Positions 37,047 to 45,803 of a DNA stretch of 64,000 nt are shown here, piece by piece. Within the stretch, counting starts at the first letter, position 1. Each line of letters starts with the position of its first letter. This DNA is from Phycisphaerales bacterium (GTDB lineage: Bacteria; Planctomycetota; Phycisphaerae; Phycisphaerales; UBA1924). Where the stretch lies: positions 620,001 to 684,000 of the forward strand of contig JAVJNT010000002.1 of NCBI GenBank assembly GCA_040217175.1. The letters are read 5' to 3'. The position numbers and the translations under genes were made by a program. The notes beneath the pieces are model-generated. The model searched no databases, was not told the DNA's origin, and saw nothing but the letters and a program-made list of their open reading frames with translations.

Positions 37047-39386
37047 GTGCTGCCCAACCTGCGCTCGGCCCCCGCCGCCATCGCCGCCGCCGCCCTGCTC
37101 GCCTGCGCGGGCTCTGCCCAGGCCACCTGGTCCATTCTGCTGGTCGACACGCGGACGGGCGAGATCGCCCTGGGCAGCGCGACGTGCCTGACAGGCTTCG
37201 ACCTGCGGGCCAACACGCCGGTGATCATCACGGGCGTGGGCGCGGCGACGGCGCAGAGCTTCGTCGATAGCTCGGGCCGCAACCGCGTGCGCATCCGCGA
37301 CGGGCTTGCGCTGGGCCTGACGCCGGCGGAGATCTTCGACGACCTCTCGACCTTCGACCCCGGGCACCAGACGCGGCAGTACGGCATCGTCGACGTGACC
37401 GGAGGCACGGGAACTTTCAGCGGCACCGGGGCCGGGGCGTGGGCGGGCGGCCTGACGGGCGAACTCACTGGCACGAGCGACGGAATCTTCTACGCCGTGC
37501 AGGGCAACCTGCTGACGGGGCCCGCGGTCGTCGATGATGCGGTGCAGGCAATCGTCTCGACGCCGGGCGACCTGGCCGAGAAGCTGATGGCGGGCATGGA
37601 AGCGGCGCAGGCAGTGGGCGGCGACGCGCGGTGCTCGTGCACGCCGCTGCCGATCCCGTGCGGCACGCCGCCGGCGGGGTTCCTCAAGAGCGCCGACATC
37701 GGGTACATGATGATCGCGCGGGCGGGCGACACCGACGCGTGCAACGGGATCTACCGGCTCACGACCTCGACGCGGGACATCGAGATCGCCGACGTCGATG
37801 GTGACGGCGCACCCGATGCGGTCGTCGCGGACAGTGCCGGCAATCAACTCTCGACGCTCGCGAATGCCGGGCCCGACGTGCTCGGCACGATGCCCGTGCT
37901 CCTGGACCCATCGGCGGACACGCGGTTCGGGCGTGTGTCGAACCTCCTGATGATCGATGTAAGCGGTGACGACCTCCTCGACATCGTTGCCTACGACGAG
38001 GTGGCCGATTCCATCGCCGTCGGCGTCGGTGATGGCATGGGTGGGTTCGCCGACCCGGTGCGCACGGGCATCGCAGTCGAACCGGGCGCGTTGCTGGCGA
38101 TCGACGTTGATGGCGACGGCGGGCCGACCGACCTGTTCGTTGGCGCCGAGAGCGGAGGTCAGGCCCTGCTGCTGCGAAACGACGGAGCGGGCGGCTTCTC
38201 GATCGAGTCGTTTGCCTTCGCGGGTGGCCCACGTCAATGGGCCGTCGGGGACCTCAACGGCGACGGCTTCGACGACGTCGGATACGTGACGAGCGGCGGA
38301 CTCGTCGCAGCGGTGCTCAACGACGGCGCCGGCTCACTCTCGCTCGGGCCCATCGGCGCCGCGACGCTCGATGGCACGCTCCTGGAAGCAGCCGACATGG
38401 ACGGCGACGGCGACGACGACCTGGTCGGCGTGAATCGCTCGCGGCGTGAGGTCGCCGTCGTGTCACTGAACGGGGGGACGTTTGCGCAGGCGACGGCCGG
38501 TCTCCCGCGCTCGCCGAACTGGGCCGCGGTCGGCAGCGTGACGAGCCCGGACGCGACCGAGGTCGTCGTGGGCGTAAGCGACCTGTCGGCGGATCTGCTG
38601 ACGTTCCGCCTCGACGCCGGCGTGCTCGAGCTGGTCGACAGCACCGGCACGTCGCTCATCCCGCGGAACTTCGTGCTCGCCGACCTCACCGGTGATGGCT
38701 TCGACGAGCTCGTCGGCACGACGGGCAGTAACCTGAGCGTCATTGGTAATCAGGGCGGGAACCTCGCCCCCGGCCCGGGCTGCGGCGCGGGCGACTACTT
38801 CATGAACTTCAACATCGCCAACGCGAGCCGGAGCGATCCCGATCCGGTGTTCCAGCTCCGCGACCTGTTCGACGATTGGCGCAGCGACCTGGTCGGCCTG
38901 GCCGACGCCGTGCAGAGCGAAGCCGAGCTCGACCCGCCGGTGATCGCGGCTGGCGAGATGGCGACGCTGCGCATCGAGCTGCGCGACTGGCGGGGCGATG
39001 CCGCCGACATGAGCATGGTGGTGCCGCAGGTGCTCATCGGCGGGCCGCCCACGATCAGCCTCGGCACGCCGGTGTCGCTGGGCGGCGGCGTGTGGGAGGT
39101 CGACCTGACGGCATCATCGAGCGGCGCCGCGGGCATGGCCGAGTTGTCGATCACGATCGCCGACGCGGGAACCCGGCCCGTGACGCTGATGCCGCTGCCA
39201 ACGCTCGAGGTGACCGGCGGCTGCTACGCCGACTTCGACGGCGACGGCGTGCTGACGATCTTCGACTTCCTGGCGTTCCAGAACGCGTTCCAGGACGCCG
39301 ATCCCATCGCGGACTGCGATGGGTCGGGGTCGCTGGACATCTTTGACTTTCTGTGCTTCCAGAACTCGTTTGACTCAGGCTGTTGA
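37047..39386 (+). CDS. Exported DUF1028 / VCBS-FG-GAP repeat / GC-type dockerin protein
   Basis: A 779-residue product. After a signal peptide (AAIAAAALLACAGSAQA), residues about 27-200 form a DUF1028 domain (TWSILLVDTRTGEIALGSATC, GVGAATAQSF, YAVQGNLLTGPAVVDDAVQA, GDLAEKLMAGMEAAQAVGGD). The new N-terminus after signal removal would be the conserved Thr, as expected for this Ntn-hydrolase-like family. Next come Ca-binding FG-GAP/VCBS repeats (DVDGDGAPDAVV, DLNGDGFDDVGY, DMDGDGDDDLVGV, DLTGDGFDELVG). The C-terminus (39222-39383) is a paired DFDGDGVLTIFDFLAFQ...GC dockerin module. GTG 37047 is chosen because AGAAGGAGA lies 6 nt upstream. It is secreted and probably surface-attached; DUF1028 activity is unknown. 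Confidence 0.8.
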   Translation: MLPNLRSAPAAIAAAALLACAGSAQATWSILLVDTRTGEIALGSATCLTGFDLRANTPVIITGVGAATAQSFVDSSGRNRVRIRDGLALGLTPAEIFDDLSTFDPGHQTRQYGIVDVTGGTGTFSGTGAGAWAGGLTGELTGTSDGIFYAVQGNLLTGPAVVDDAVQAIVSTPGDLAEKLMAGMEAAQAVGGDARCSCTPLPIPCGTPPAGFLKSADIGYMMIARAGDTDACNGIYRLTTSTRDIEIADVDGDGAPDAVVADSAGNQLSTLANAGPDVLGTMPVLLDPSADTRFGRVSNLLMIDVSGDDLLDIVAYDEVADSIAVGVGDGMGGFADPVRTGIAVEPGALLAIDVDGDGGPTDLFVGAESGGQALLLRNDGAGGFSIESFAFAGGPRQWAVGDLNGDGFDDVGYVTSGGLVAAVLNDGAGSLSLGPIGAATLDGTLLEAADMDGDGDDDLVGVNRSRREVAVVSLNGGTFAQATAGLPRSPNWAAVGSVTSPDATEVVVGVSDLSADLLTFRLDAGVLELVDSTGTSLIPRNFVLADLTGDGFDELVGTTGSNLSVIGNQGGNLAPGPGCGAGDYFMNFNIANASRSDPDPVFQLRDLFDDWRSDLVGLADAVQSEAELDPPVIAAGEMATLRIELRDWRGDAADMSMVVPQVLIGGPPTISLGTPVSLGGGVWEVDLTASSSGAAGMAELSITIADAGTRPVTLMPLPTLEVTGGCYADFDGDGVLTIFDFLAFQNAFQDADPIADCDGSGSLDIFDFLCFQNSFDSGC

Positions 39387-39446
39387 CTAAGTCACCAGCA
39401 CAAGAGCCTTGGGCTGCAGGTGAGACTCACTGTTTCGCCAGGGTTC

Positions 39447-40655
39447 TCACACCGCCTCCACCACCATCGCCACGCTGTTGCCGCCGCCCAGGCACAGGCC
39501 GGCCAGGCCGCGCTTGGCGCCGGTGCGCTTCATCTGGTGAAGCAGGGTGGTCAGCACGCGGGTGCCCGAGGCGCCGATGGGGTGGCCCAGGGCGATGCCG
39601 CCGCCGGCGACGTTGAGCTTGTCCTCGGGGATGCCAAGCTCCTTGATGTTGCTGAGCACCTGGGCGGCGAAGGCCTCGTTGAGCTCGAACAGGTCGATGT
39701 CATCGACGCTCAGGCCGGCCTTCTTCAGCACGTTCTGCACGCCGGTGATCGGGGCTGCGAAGATGTCCTTGGGCGCGACGCCGCTGGTGGCGTAGGCGAT
39801 GACCTTGGCCATGGGCTTGATGCCGAGCTCGGTCGCCTTGCTCTCGCTCATGACGATCGTGGCGGCGGCGCCGTCGTTGATCTGGCTCGCGTTGCCAGCG
39901 GTCACGGTGCCGGCCTTGTCGAACGCCGGACGAAGCTTCGACAGGCCTTCGGCGGTACTTCCGGGGCGGATACCCTCGTCAGTGCTGCAGCCGCCCTCGG
40001 GCCCCGGGACCTTGCGGTTGCCAAGTTGCTCGCCGGTGAGCGCGACCATCTCGTCCTTGAACCAGCCATCGCTGGTCGCCTTCTCGGCGCGCTGGTGGCT
40101 CTGGGCGGCGAAGCGGTCCTGCTCCTCGCGGCTGACGCCGAACTTCTGGGCGATGTGGTCGGCGGCATTGCCCATCATCCAGTGCTCGAAGGCGCAGGTC
40201 AGGCCGTCGTGGGCCATGACATCGGTGAGCTTAGTGTCGCCGAACTTCACGCCCTGGCGCACGTGCGCGAAGTGGGGCGCGCCGGTCATGTTCTCCATGC
40301 CGCCCGCGACGACGACGTCGTTGTCGCCTGCCTTGATCGACTGGGCCGCCATCATGACGGCCTCGAGGCCCGAGCCGCAGACCTTGTTGATGGTCTTGGC
40401 GCTCAGCGTGTCGGGCAGGCCGGCCTTCAGGCCCGCCTGGCGCGCGGGGTTCTGGCCCAGCCCGGCCTGCAGCACGCAGCCCATGACGCACTCGTCGACC
40501 ATGTCGGGCTTGAGCGCGGGGACCTCATCCATGGCGGCCTTGATGGCGTAGGCGCCGAGCTGGGGCGCGGGCGTCCCGGCCAGGCTGCCGAAGAACTTGC
40601 CGATGGGGGTGCGCTTGGCGGCGACGATCACGGGCTGGTTGGACTGGTTGGACAT
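39447..40655 (-). CDS. Acetyl-CoA acetyltransferase (thiolase)
   Basis: The 402-residue product has the thiolase signature with the acyl-accepting Cys in NKVCGSGLEAVMMAAQ, then FELNEAFAAQ, NVAGGGIALGHPIGASGTR with the catalytic His, and GLAGLCLGGGNSVAMVVE with the second Cys. The wording NxNGGAIALGHP-like with AGGMENMTGAPH fits biosynthetic/acetoacetyl-CoA thiolases, which join two acetyl-CoA. ATG 40655 begins MSNQSNQPVIVAAKRTPIGKF; AGGAG is about 11 nt upstream. It stands alone, so whether it serves lipid breakdown, ketogenesis or polyhydroxyalkanoate synthesis is open. Confidence 0.93.
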   Translation of the reverse strand: MSNQSNQPVIVAAKRTPIGKFFGSLAGTPAPQLGAYAIKAAMDEVPALKPDMVDECVMGCVLQAGLGQNPARQAGLKAGLPDTLSAKTINKVCGSGLEAVMMAAQSIKAGDNDVVVAGGMENMTGAPHFAHVRQGVKFGDTKLTDVMAHDGLTCAFEHWMMGNAADHIAQKFGVSREEQDRFAAQSHQRAEKATSDGWFKDEMVALTGEQLGNRKVPGPEGGCSTDEGIRPGSTAEGLSKLRPAFDKAGTVTAGNASQINDGAAATIVMSESKATELGIKPMAKVIAYATSGVAPKDIFAAPITGVQNVLKKAGLSVDDIDLFELNEAFAAQVLSNIKELGIPEDKLNVAGGGIALGHPIGASGTRVLTTLLHQMKRTGAKRGLAGLCLGGGNSVAMVVEAV

Positions 40656-40783
40656 GGGCAGTTGGTCTCCTGAATGGGCACGGGGGCCGCTAGGCCGGGG
40701 TGTCCGGGTGGGTTTCTTGGTAGCGAACGGGATTCTAGAGGCTGCAGGAGGGGGCGTCTGGCGCACTGCAGGGAAGCGAGGAC

Positions 40784-40823
40784 GCCAGCCGCCGGCGCTC
40801 CCCGTGTCACGCCGGCGGCTGGC
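40784..40823. terminator. Strong intergenic hairpin between the YHS gene and the thiolase gene
   Basis: GCCAGCCGCCGGCG (40784-40797) pairs perfectly with CGCCGGCGGCTGGC (40810-40823) around 12 bases. TTTCT follows on the forward strand, while the reverse strand has no T run. It lies just past the YHS stop (40875, reverse) and could still act as a stabilising or factor-assisted terminator there. Confidence 0.5.
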
Positions 40824-40874
40824 TTTCTCGGATCTCTGGGGCAGCGTCGTCGGGCGCGGTCGTGGTCCTGCGTT

Positions 40875-41453
40875 TCACGCGGCGGGCTTCTTGACCTGAC
40901 GCTTTTCCTCGCGGCTCTTCTTCTTCCACTCGTGGTCGGCCTTCTCGGCCAGCTCGTCGTGGTCGCCCTTCAGCCAGTCGGTGCGGGTGTTAGCGAACAG
41001 GCCGTCGTAGAACAGGAACAGGCGGTCGTTCTTCACGATGAAGTTCTTGGGGTTGGGCTCGGTCTTGCCGCCGCTGGCCATGGCCCAGCTGCACCAGGCG
41101 CCGTGGGCGGGCTCGTAGCGGCCGGGGGCCTTCTTGAAGAGCTCCAGGTTGGCCTGGCTGGTGAAGCGGTAGGTCACGCCCTTGTGGGTGTGCTCGAAGC
41201 GCTTGGAGCCCTTCTTGGCCTTGCCGCCGCCCTCGGGGAAGTAGGCGACCGGGTCGTAGCCGCTGATGGCCAGCTTGGTGCGTTTGGGCAGGTTCCACTC
41301 CGAGATGTTCCGGACGGGCTCGGCCTTCTTGGCGGGCTCGTTGGCCTGGGTGGACTGCTGCTGGCCGGCTGCCCACACGGGGGCGTTCATGGCGACGGTG
41401 GCGGCGGCCAGGGCGACCAAAACGCTTGCTTGCTTGGCGACGGTGCGTTTCAT
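40875..41453 (-). CDS. Exported YHS-domain protein
   Basis: A 192-residue product with a signal peptide (SVLVALAAATVAMNAPVWA) and a single YHS domain: LAISGYDPVAYFPEGGGKAKKGSKRFEHTHKGVTYRFTSQANLELFKKAPGRYEPAHGAWCSWAMASG. A Lys/Glu-rich C-terminal tail follows (EWKKKSREEKRQVKK). YHS domains are thought to bind metals, and exported single-YHS proteins are widespread but of unknown role. GAGGAG lies 6 nt before ATG 41453. A TTAGTG-TT-CACTAA palindrome upstream may be its operator. Confidence 0.85.
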   Translation of the reverse strand: MKRTVAKQASVLVALAAATVAMNAPVWAAGQQQSTQANEPAKKAEPVRNISEWNLPKRTKLAISGYDPVAYFPEGGGKAKKGSKRFEHTHKGVTYRFTSQANLELFKKAPGRYEPAHGAWCSWAMASGGKTEPNPKNFIVKNDRLFLFYDGLFANTRTDWLKGDHDELAEKADHEWKKKSREEKRQVKKPAA

Positions 41454-41528
41454 CACGAGCTCCTCTCGGCGGTTCGGCTCGCGACCTGGCGGGGCATTCC
41501 GACGCCCGCCCGGCCGCGTGCGATTTAT

Positions 41529-41542
41529 TTAGTGTTCACTAA
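41529..41542. promoter_or_regulatory. Palindromic operator candidate TTAGTG-TT-CACTAA
   Basis: A perfect 6-2-6 inverted repeat in a short AT-rich island within GC-rich sequence, extended by further matching bases (AACACTGA). It lies 76 bases upstream of the YHS gene (reverse) and 73 bases upstream of the dockerin-tailed gene (forward). It has the size and symmetry of a TetR-type regulator site; no regulator gene is in the window. Confidence 0.45.
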
Positions 41543-41603
41543 CACTGAGAGGGCAAAGCGGCCCGGGCGGCGGCCTCTTCCCGAATCCGAGAAAATTGTC
41601 CGC

Positions 41604-41609
41604 TAGACT
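41604..41609 (+). promoter_or_regulatory. -10-like hexamer for the 41615 gene
   Basis: TAGACT, ending 5 nt before ATG 41615, with no ribosome binding site. Leaderless-type arrangement. Confidence 0.4.
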
Positions 41610-41614
41610 CGCGG

Positions 41615-42346
41615 ATGAAGACCCTCGCCTGCCTGTTTTTCGCCGTTTCTGCTGCGATCGCCCGCTGCCCCGACTACGTGCTCGACGATGGCTCGGGCGG
41701 GTTCACCATCGGTCCGAGCGAGTTCGACGCCGTCGTCACCTGGGGCAACTACTTCCACGCCGACGCGGGCTGCCCCTGGCTCTCGGAGGTCAGCGTGTCC
41801 TTCCCCGGCAGCCTGCCGGTGGGCACGCCGCTCACGGTGATCGTGTACGCCGACCCCGACGGCGACGGCGATCCGACCAACGCCACGGTCGTCTCGGCGG
41901 CCTCGCACGCGTCGGAGGCGACCTCGACGAGCACCTTCGCCACCTACGCCATCCGCCCGACGGACGTAGGCGAGGGCGGCTTCTTCGTCGCGATCGCCGC
42001 GTTCGTGCCGCAGCGGCAAGCCGTGGCTCGGATGGACCAGGACACGCTGGGCCTGAACTCCTGGCTGTTCTACGACGGCGACCTGCTGACCGACCTTGGG
42101 GCGGCGCCGTTCATCCTGCGGATGAGCGACAGCCCCTTCAACGGCACCTGGATGGTCCGAACCGCGGGCGAAGCCCAAGGATGCCTCATCGATCTGGACC
42201 GCGACGGGGCCGCGACGGCATTCGACTTCCTCGCCTTCCAGAACGCGTTCGGCGCAGGCGACCTACTGGCAGACTTCGACGGTGACCTCACCCTCACGCT
42301 CTTCGATTTCCTGGCGTTCCAGTCGGCGTTTGACGGCGGCTGCTGA
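41615..42346 (+). CDS. Exported protein with GC-type dockerin tail
   Basis: A 243-residue product with a short signal peptide (LACLFFAVSAAIA) and a beta-sandwich-like body (YVLDDGSGGFTIGPSEFDAVVTWGNYF..., then VSVSFPGSLPVGTPLTVIVYADPDGDGDPTNA). Two dockerin-like half-motifs at the C-terminus end in Gly-Cys (DLDRDGAATAFDFLAFQNAF and DFDGDLTLTLFDFLAFQSAFDGGC). The body is of unknown function. The tail is shared with the DUF1028 protein upstream and the peroxidase downstream, so all three are probably handled by the same surface-attachment system. Confidence 0.75.
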   Translation: MKTLACLFFAVSAAIARCPDYVLDDGSGGFTIGPSEFDAVVTWGNYFHADAGCPWLSEVSVSFPGSLPVGTPLTVIVYADPDGDGDPTNATVVSAASHASEATSTSTFATYAIRPTDVGEGGFFVAIAAFVPQRQAVARMDQDTLGLNSWLFYDGDLLTDLGAAPFILRMSDSPFNGTWMVRTAGEAQGCLIDLDRDGAATAFDFLAFQNAFGAGDLLADFDGDLTLTLFDFLAFQSAFDGGC

Positions 42347-42429
42347 CGTTATGGGACATGAAATGCAGCAACTCTGACGCTGGTAGCGTTTTCTCGACAT
42401 GAGCCAGCGTGGCCGGCTGCGCTCTGCTG

Positions 42430-42458
42430 TTGAGCGCGACCAACCATTCGGGTATATT
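42430..42458 (+). promoter_or_regulatory. Sigma-70-type promoter of the peroxidase gene
   Basis: TTGAGC (42430-42435), 17-base spacer, TATATT (42453-42458), about 50 bases before ATG 42509. It is the most canonical promoter seen in the window. Confidence 0.6.
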
Positions 42459-42508
42459 GGAGTTCCCTCGCCCGGCGGGGGACACCCAGAGACGAGAGGG
42501 ATGCTGCG

Positions 42509-44431
42509 ATGGATGCGAAGAAGCTGAATAACGCGTGCCTCCTGGTGCTCGTCGCCGGACTGTGCCTGCCGACCCTGGCCCAGGACGGACCGGCGAGTCC
42601 CGCCGGCCCGGTCGTCGAGCCGCGGCCCGAGACGCCCGATCGGCGGAGCTCGCTGGTGCAGCGCGCGTACGTGACGCGCTTCATGCCCCCGCTGCCGCTC
42701 GGCAACCCAAACGCCCCGGGCGTCGATGATCCCGCGACCTTTCCCGACGAGTTCCGCACCATCAACGGCCGCTTCAACAACCTGGTCGTGCCCTGGCTGG
42801 GCTCGACGGGCCAGACGTTCGTGCGCAAGGCGCCCGCGGCGTACGGCGATGGCGCCGGCCGCATCCCGGCTCGCTCGGACGGCAGCAGTGCGCGGGCGAT
42901 CAGCCAGGCCATCGCCGACCAGGGCGGCAATGACATGCCCAGCAACGTGGGCAACTCGAACATGTTTTGGCTGTGGGGCCAGTTCCTCGACCACGACATG
43001 GACGAGACGCCCATCGCCGTGCCCATCGAGCGCTTCGACATCGTCGTGCCTGCGGGCGATCCGTGGTTCGATCCGGAGGAGACCGGCTCGCAGACGATCG
43101 AGCTCGACCGGTCGGGCTACCAGCTCGGCGCAGGCCCGCGCGAGCAGATCAACGCCATCACCGCGTTCATCGACGCGTCGAACGTCTACGGCTCGGACCA
43201 GGAGCGTGCCAACGAGCTGCGCTCGATGGACGGCACGGGCCGCCTGAAGACCAGCGACGGCGATCTGCTGCCGTACAACGTCAACCGCTTCCCCAATGCG
43301 CCCACGCACCTGAACCCGACGCTGTTCCTCGCGGGCGACGTGCGCGCCAACGAGCAGGTCTCGCTGACGGCCATCCACACACTGTTCGTCCGCGAGCACA
43401 ACTACTGGGCCGACCAGATTCGCGCCGCCAACCCGTCGTTCACCGGAGACGAGGTGTACGAGCACGCCCGCGCGATCGTTGGCGGCATCATGCAAGCGAT
43501 CACGTACAACGAGTTCCTGCCGCTGCTGCTGGGGCCCGATGCGATCCCACCGTACACCGGCTACGACCCGGGCGTCGATCCGGGCATCTCCAACGTGTTC
43601 GCGGCGGCGGCGTTCCGCATGGGCCACTCGATGCTGCCCACCTTCCTGCCGCGGATGGACAGCGACGGCACCGAAGCCGACGAGGGCCACCTGTCGCTCG
43701 CGCAAGCCTTCTTCCAGCCGACGCACATCAGCCGCTACGGCATCGACAGCGTTCTGCGGGGCATGTCGATGAAGCGGGCCCAGCAGCTCGATGCGCTCAT
43801 CATCTCCGACGTACGGAACCTCCTGTTCGGCATCCCGGGCGATGGCGGCTTCGATCTCGCATCGCTCAACATCCAGCGTGGCCGCGATCACGGCCTGCCC
43901 GACTTCAACTCGGTTCGCGAGGCATTCGGATTGCCGCGCGTGTCGGACTTCATCGGCGTGACGAGCAACGCGGAGATGCGAGACAAGCTCGCGTCGGTCT
44001 ACGCCGACTGCGACCAGATCGATCCGTGGGTGGGCTTCCTTGTCGAAGACACCGTGCCGGGCGCGATGGTGGGCGAGACGCTGCGGGCAGCGCTGTCCGA
44101 CCAGTTCATCCGCCTGCGCGACGGCGACCGCTTCTGGTACGAGGCGTACCTGCCGGCGGACCTCGTCGACACGGTAAACCAGCAGACGCTCTCGACGATC
44201 ATCCGGCGGCACACGAGCATCGGCGACGAGATCCTCGACGATGCGTTCATCGCGCCAGCGGGCTGCCCGGCAGACCTCGACGACGACGGTACGCTGACGA
44301 TCTTCGACTTCCTGGCGTTCCAGACGCTGTTCGCAGCGGGCGACCTCAAGGCCGACTTCAACGACGACGGCGTGCTGGACATCTTCGACTTCCTGCTGTT
44401 CCAGAACGCCTTCGACGCCGGCTGCGACTGA
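42509..44431 (+). CDS. Secreted animal-type haem peroxidase with GC-type dockerin tail
   Basis: A 640-residue product with a signal peptide (CLLVLVAGLCLPTLAQ). It belongs to the peroxidase-cyclooxygenase superfamily: WGQFLDHDMDET holds the distal His162, HTLFVREHNYWA (290-301) the conserved Arg/Glu helix, FRMGHSMLP the proximal His373, and LNIQRGRDHGLPDFN the structural core motif. The C-terminus (44266-44428) is a paired dockerin module (DLDDDGTLTIFDFLAFQ and DFNDDGVLDIFDFLLFQNAF). Related bacterial peroxidasins oxidise halides, giving antimicrobial hypohalites; the substrate here is unknown. GAGAGGG lies 9 nt upstream of the ATG. Confidence 0.92.
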   Translation: MDAKKLNNACLLVLVAGLCLPTLAQDGPASPAGPVVEPRPETPDRRSSLVQRAYVTRFMPPLPLGNPNAPGVDDPATFPDEFRTINGRFNNLVVPWLGSTGQTFVRKAPAAYGDGAGRIPARSDGSSARAISQAIADQGGNDMPSNVGNSNMFWLWGQFLDHDMDETPIAVPIERFDIVVPAGDPWFDPEETGSQTIELDRSGYQLGAGPREQINAITAFIDASNVYGSDQERANELRSMDGTGRLKTSDGDLLPYNVNRFPNAPTHLNPTLFLAGDVRANEQVSLTAIHTLFVREHNYWADQIRAANPSFTGDEVYEHARAIVGGIMQAITYNEFLPLLLGPDAIPPYTGYDPGVDPGISNVFAAAAFRMGHSMLPTFLPRMDSDGTEADEGHLSLAQAFFQPTHISRYGIDSVLRGMSMKRAQQLDALIISDVRNLLFGIPGDGGFDLASLNIQRGRDHGLPDFNSVREAFGLPRVSDFIGVTSNAEMRDKLASVYADCDQIDPWVGFLVEDTVPGAMVGETLRAALSDQFIRLRDGDRFWYEAYLPADLVDTVNQQTLSTIIRRHTSIGDEILDDAFIAPAGCPADLDDDGTLTIFDFLAFQTLFAAGDLKADFNDDGVLDIFDFLLFQNAFDAGCD

Positions 44432-44444
44432 TCGGCAGAAGCGA

Positions 44445-45758
44445 TCAGCCGCCCTGGTTGCTCGGGCCTGCGGACTCGCCGACGCCCAGGTCGAGGGCGC
44501 GATCCAGCAGTTCCTGCTCGGCCCTGCGGTACCGCGAGAAGCTGGACATGAGTTGCTCGTGCAGTTGCTCGATCGCCTGCTGGCGGCCGGGCAAGTCGAC
44601 CGGCCCGCGCTCGTCGGTGCTCAGCGAAATCAGGCTCTCGCTCGCGGCCCGGAGGTCGCTGGCGGCCTGCGCGAACGATCGGGTTGCGTCGTAGATGAGC
44701 TCGCCCTCCAGCTCGCGCGTCGTCGGACGCTGCAAGAGCCGCCACGGGCTGCGCCGAACCTCGAGCATGGTGAGCTTGGCCTGATCGGTGGCCAGACGCA
44801 GGTTGGCCATGCTGCGGCGGATGCCGGGCGTTTCGGACTCCAGGAGCGCCGCGGCATCGGCAGCGAGGGCAACGCCTTCTTCGCTGGCGGCACGAGCATT
44901 CTCGACCGTCTCGAGCGCGGTGGGCAGCAACTCTTCGTTGGTCCGCTCGGTGATCTCGGCGAGGTCGGCGATGACGCGATCGATGTTCGGGCGGTTGTCA
45001 TCGATGGTTGCGCGCACGCTCTGGATGACCTCGCCAAGCTCGACCGTTCGCTCGTCGAGCCGGGTTGCCAGCGCGGTCCAGACGTCGACGCTCTCGCGAA
45101 CGTCGATCAGCGCGCCCTCGACCTGATCGCCGATGCCGGGCAGTCGCTCGCGCAGGTCCCCGGTAATCGATCGCGCGTCCTGCAGCGCGAGATTCAGCTC
45201 GTCAATGGCTGTCCCGACCTCGGGTTCGACGTCGGTCAGGATGCGGCTGACTCGCTCGCTGGCTGCGGCGAGCGAAGCGATCGATCGACGGATGTTCTCC
45301 ATGTCGTCGTCGTTCAGGCCCGTCTGGGCGAGCAGGCCGGGCGAGGGCTTGCCCAGCACGAGTCCGCCCTCGGCGAGCTGCGTGCCCGCGCCAACGCTGA
45401 TGAAGTTGACCACCGTGCCCGTGCCAAGCAGGGGGACTTCGAGGCGCACCACGGCGTCTTCGTGGAGGACCAGATCGTCGTTGACGTCGATCTGGACGTC
45501 CAGTGCGTCGACGGCTCCCGCTTCGTCGGCGAGTGAGATGTCGGCCACGCTGCCGACCTTCATCCCGCCGACGCGGACTTCGGCCCCCGGCGCGAGCAGG
45601 CCGGCGTTGTGCGAGAGCTCGAAGCGAACGACGTAGGACCTGGTCGGCGTCAGGGCCGACAGAAAGTCGCTCAGGATCGCCGTGACGAGCACGGCCAAGG
45701 CGACCGCCGCGATGAAGAAGGCACCCACGATCGCGTTTCGTCCACGAGCCGGCGGCAT
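44445..45758 (-). CDS. mlaD: MlaD-family MCE-domain lipid transport protein
   Basis: A 437-residue product with one N-terminal membrane helix (AIVGAFFIAAVALAVLVTAIL) and an MCE domain (about 38-125: YVVRFELSHNAGLLAPGAEVRVGGMKVGSV..., LLGTGTVVNFISVGAGTQL). A long helical, partly coiled-coil C-terminus follows (about 150-437). In Mla systems MlaD forms the periplasmic hexamer that carries phospholipids between the membranes. It lies 45 bases after mlaF on the same strand. The long helical tail, beyond the E. coli protein (183 residues), may form a tube or needle as in other long MCE proteins. Confidence 0.9.
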   Translation of the reverse strand: MPPARGRNAIVGAFFIAAVALAVLVTAILSDFLSALTPTRSYVVRFELSHNAGLLAPGAEVRVGGMKVGSVADISLADEAGAVDALDVQIDVNDDLVLHEDAVVRLEVPLLGTGTVVNFISVGAGTQLAEGGLVLGKPSPGLLAQTGLNDDDMENIRRSIASLAAASERVSRILTDVEPEVGTAIDELNLALQDARSITGDLRERLPGIGDQVEGALIDVRESVDVWTALATRLDERTVELGEVIQSVRATIDDNRPNIDRVIADLAEITERTNEELLPTALETVENARAASEEGVALAADAAALLESETPGIRRSMANLRLATDQAKLTMLEVRRSPWRLLQRPTTRELEGELIYDATRSFAQAASDLRAASESLISLSTDERGPVDLPGRQQAIEQLHEQLMSSFSRYRRAEQELLDRALDLGVGESAGPSNQGG

Positions 45759-45803
45759 GTCGGGGGCGCTCCCTTCGGGCGTGCCAAACGCGGGTTTGGC
45801 TGC

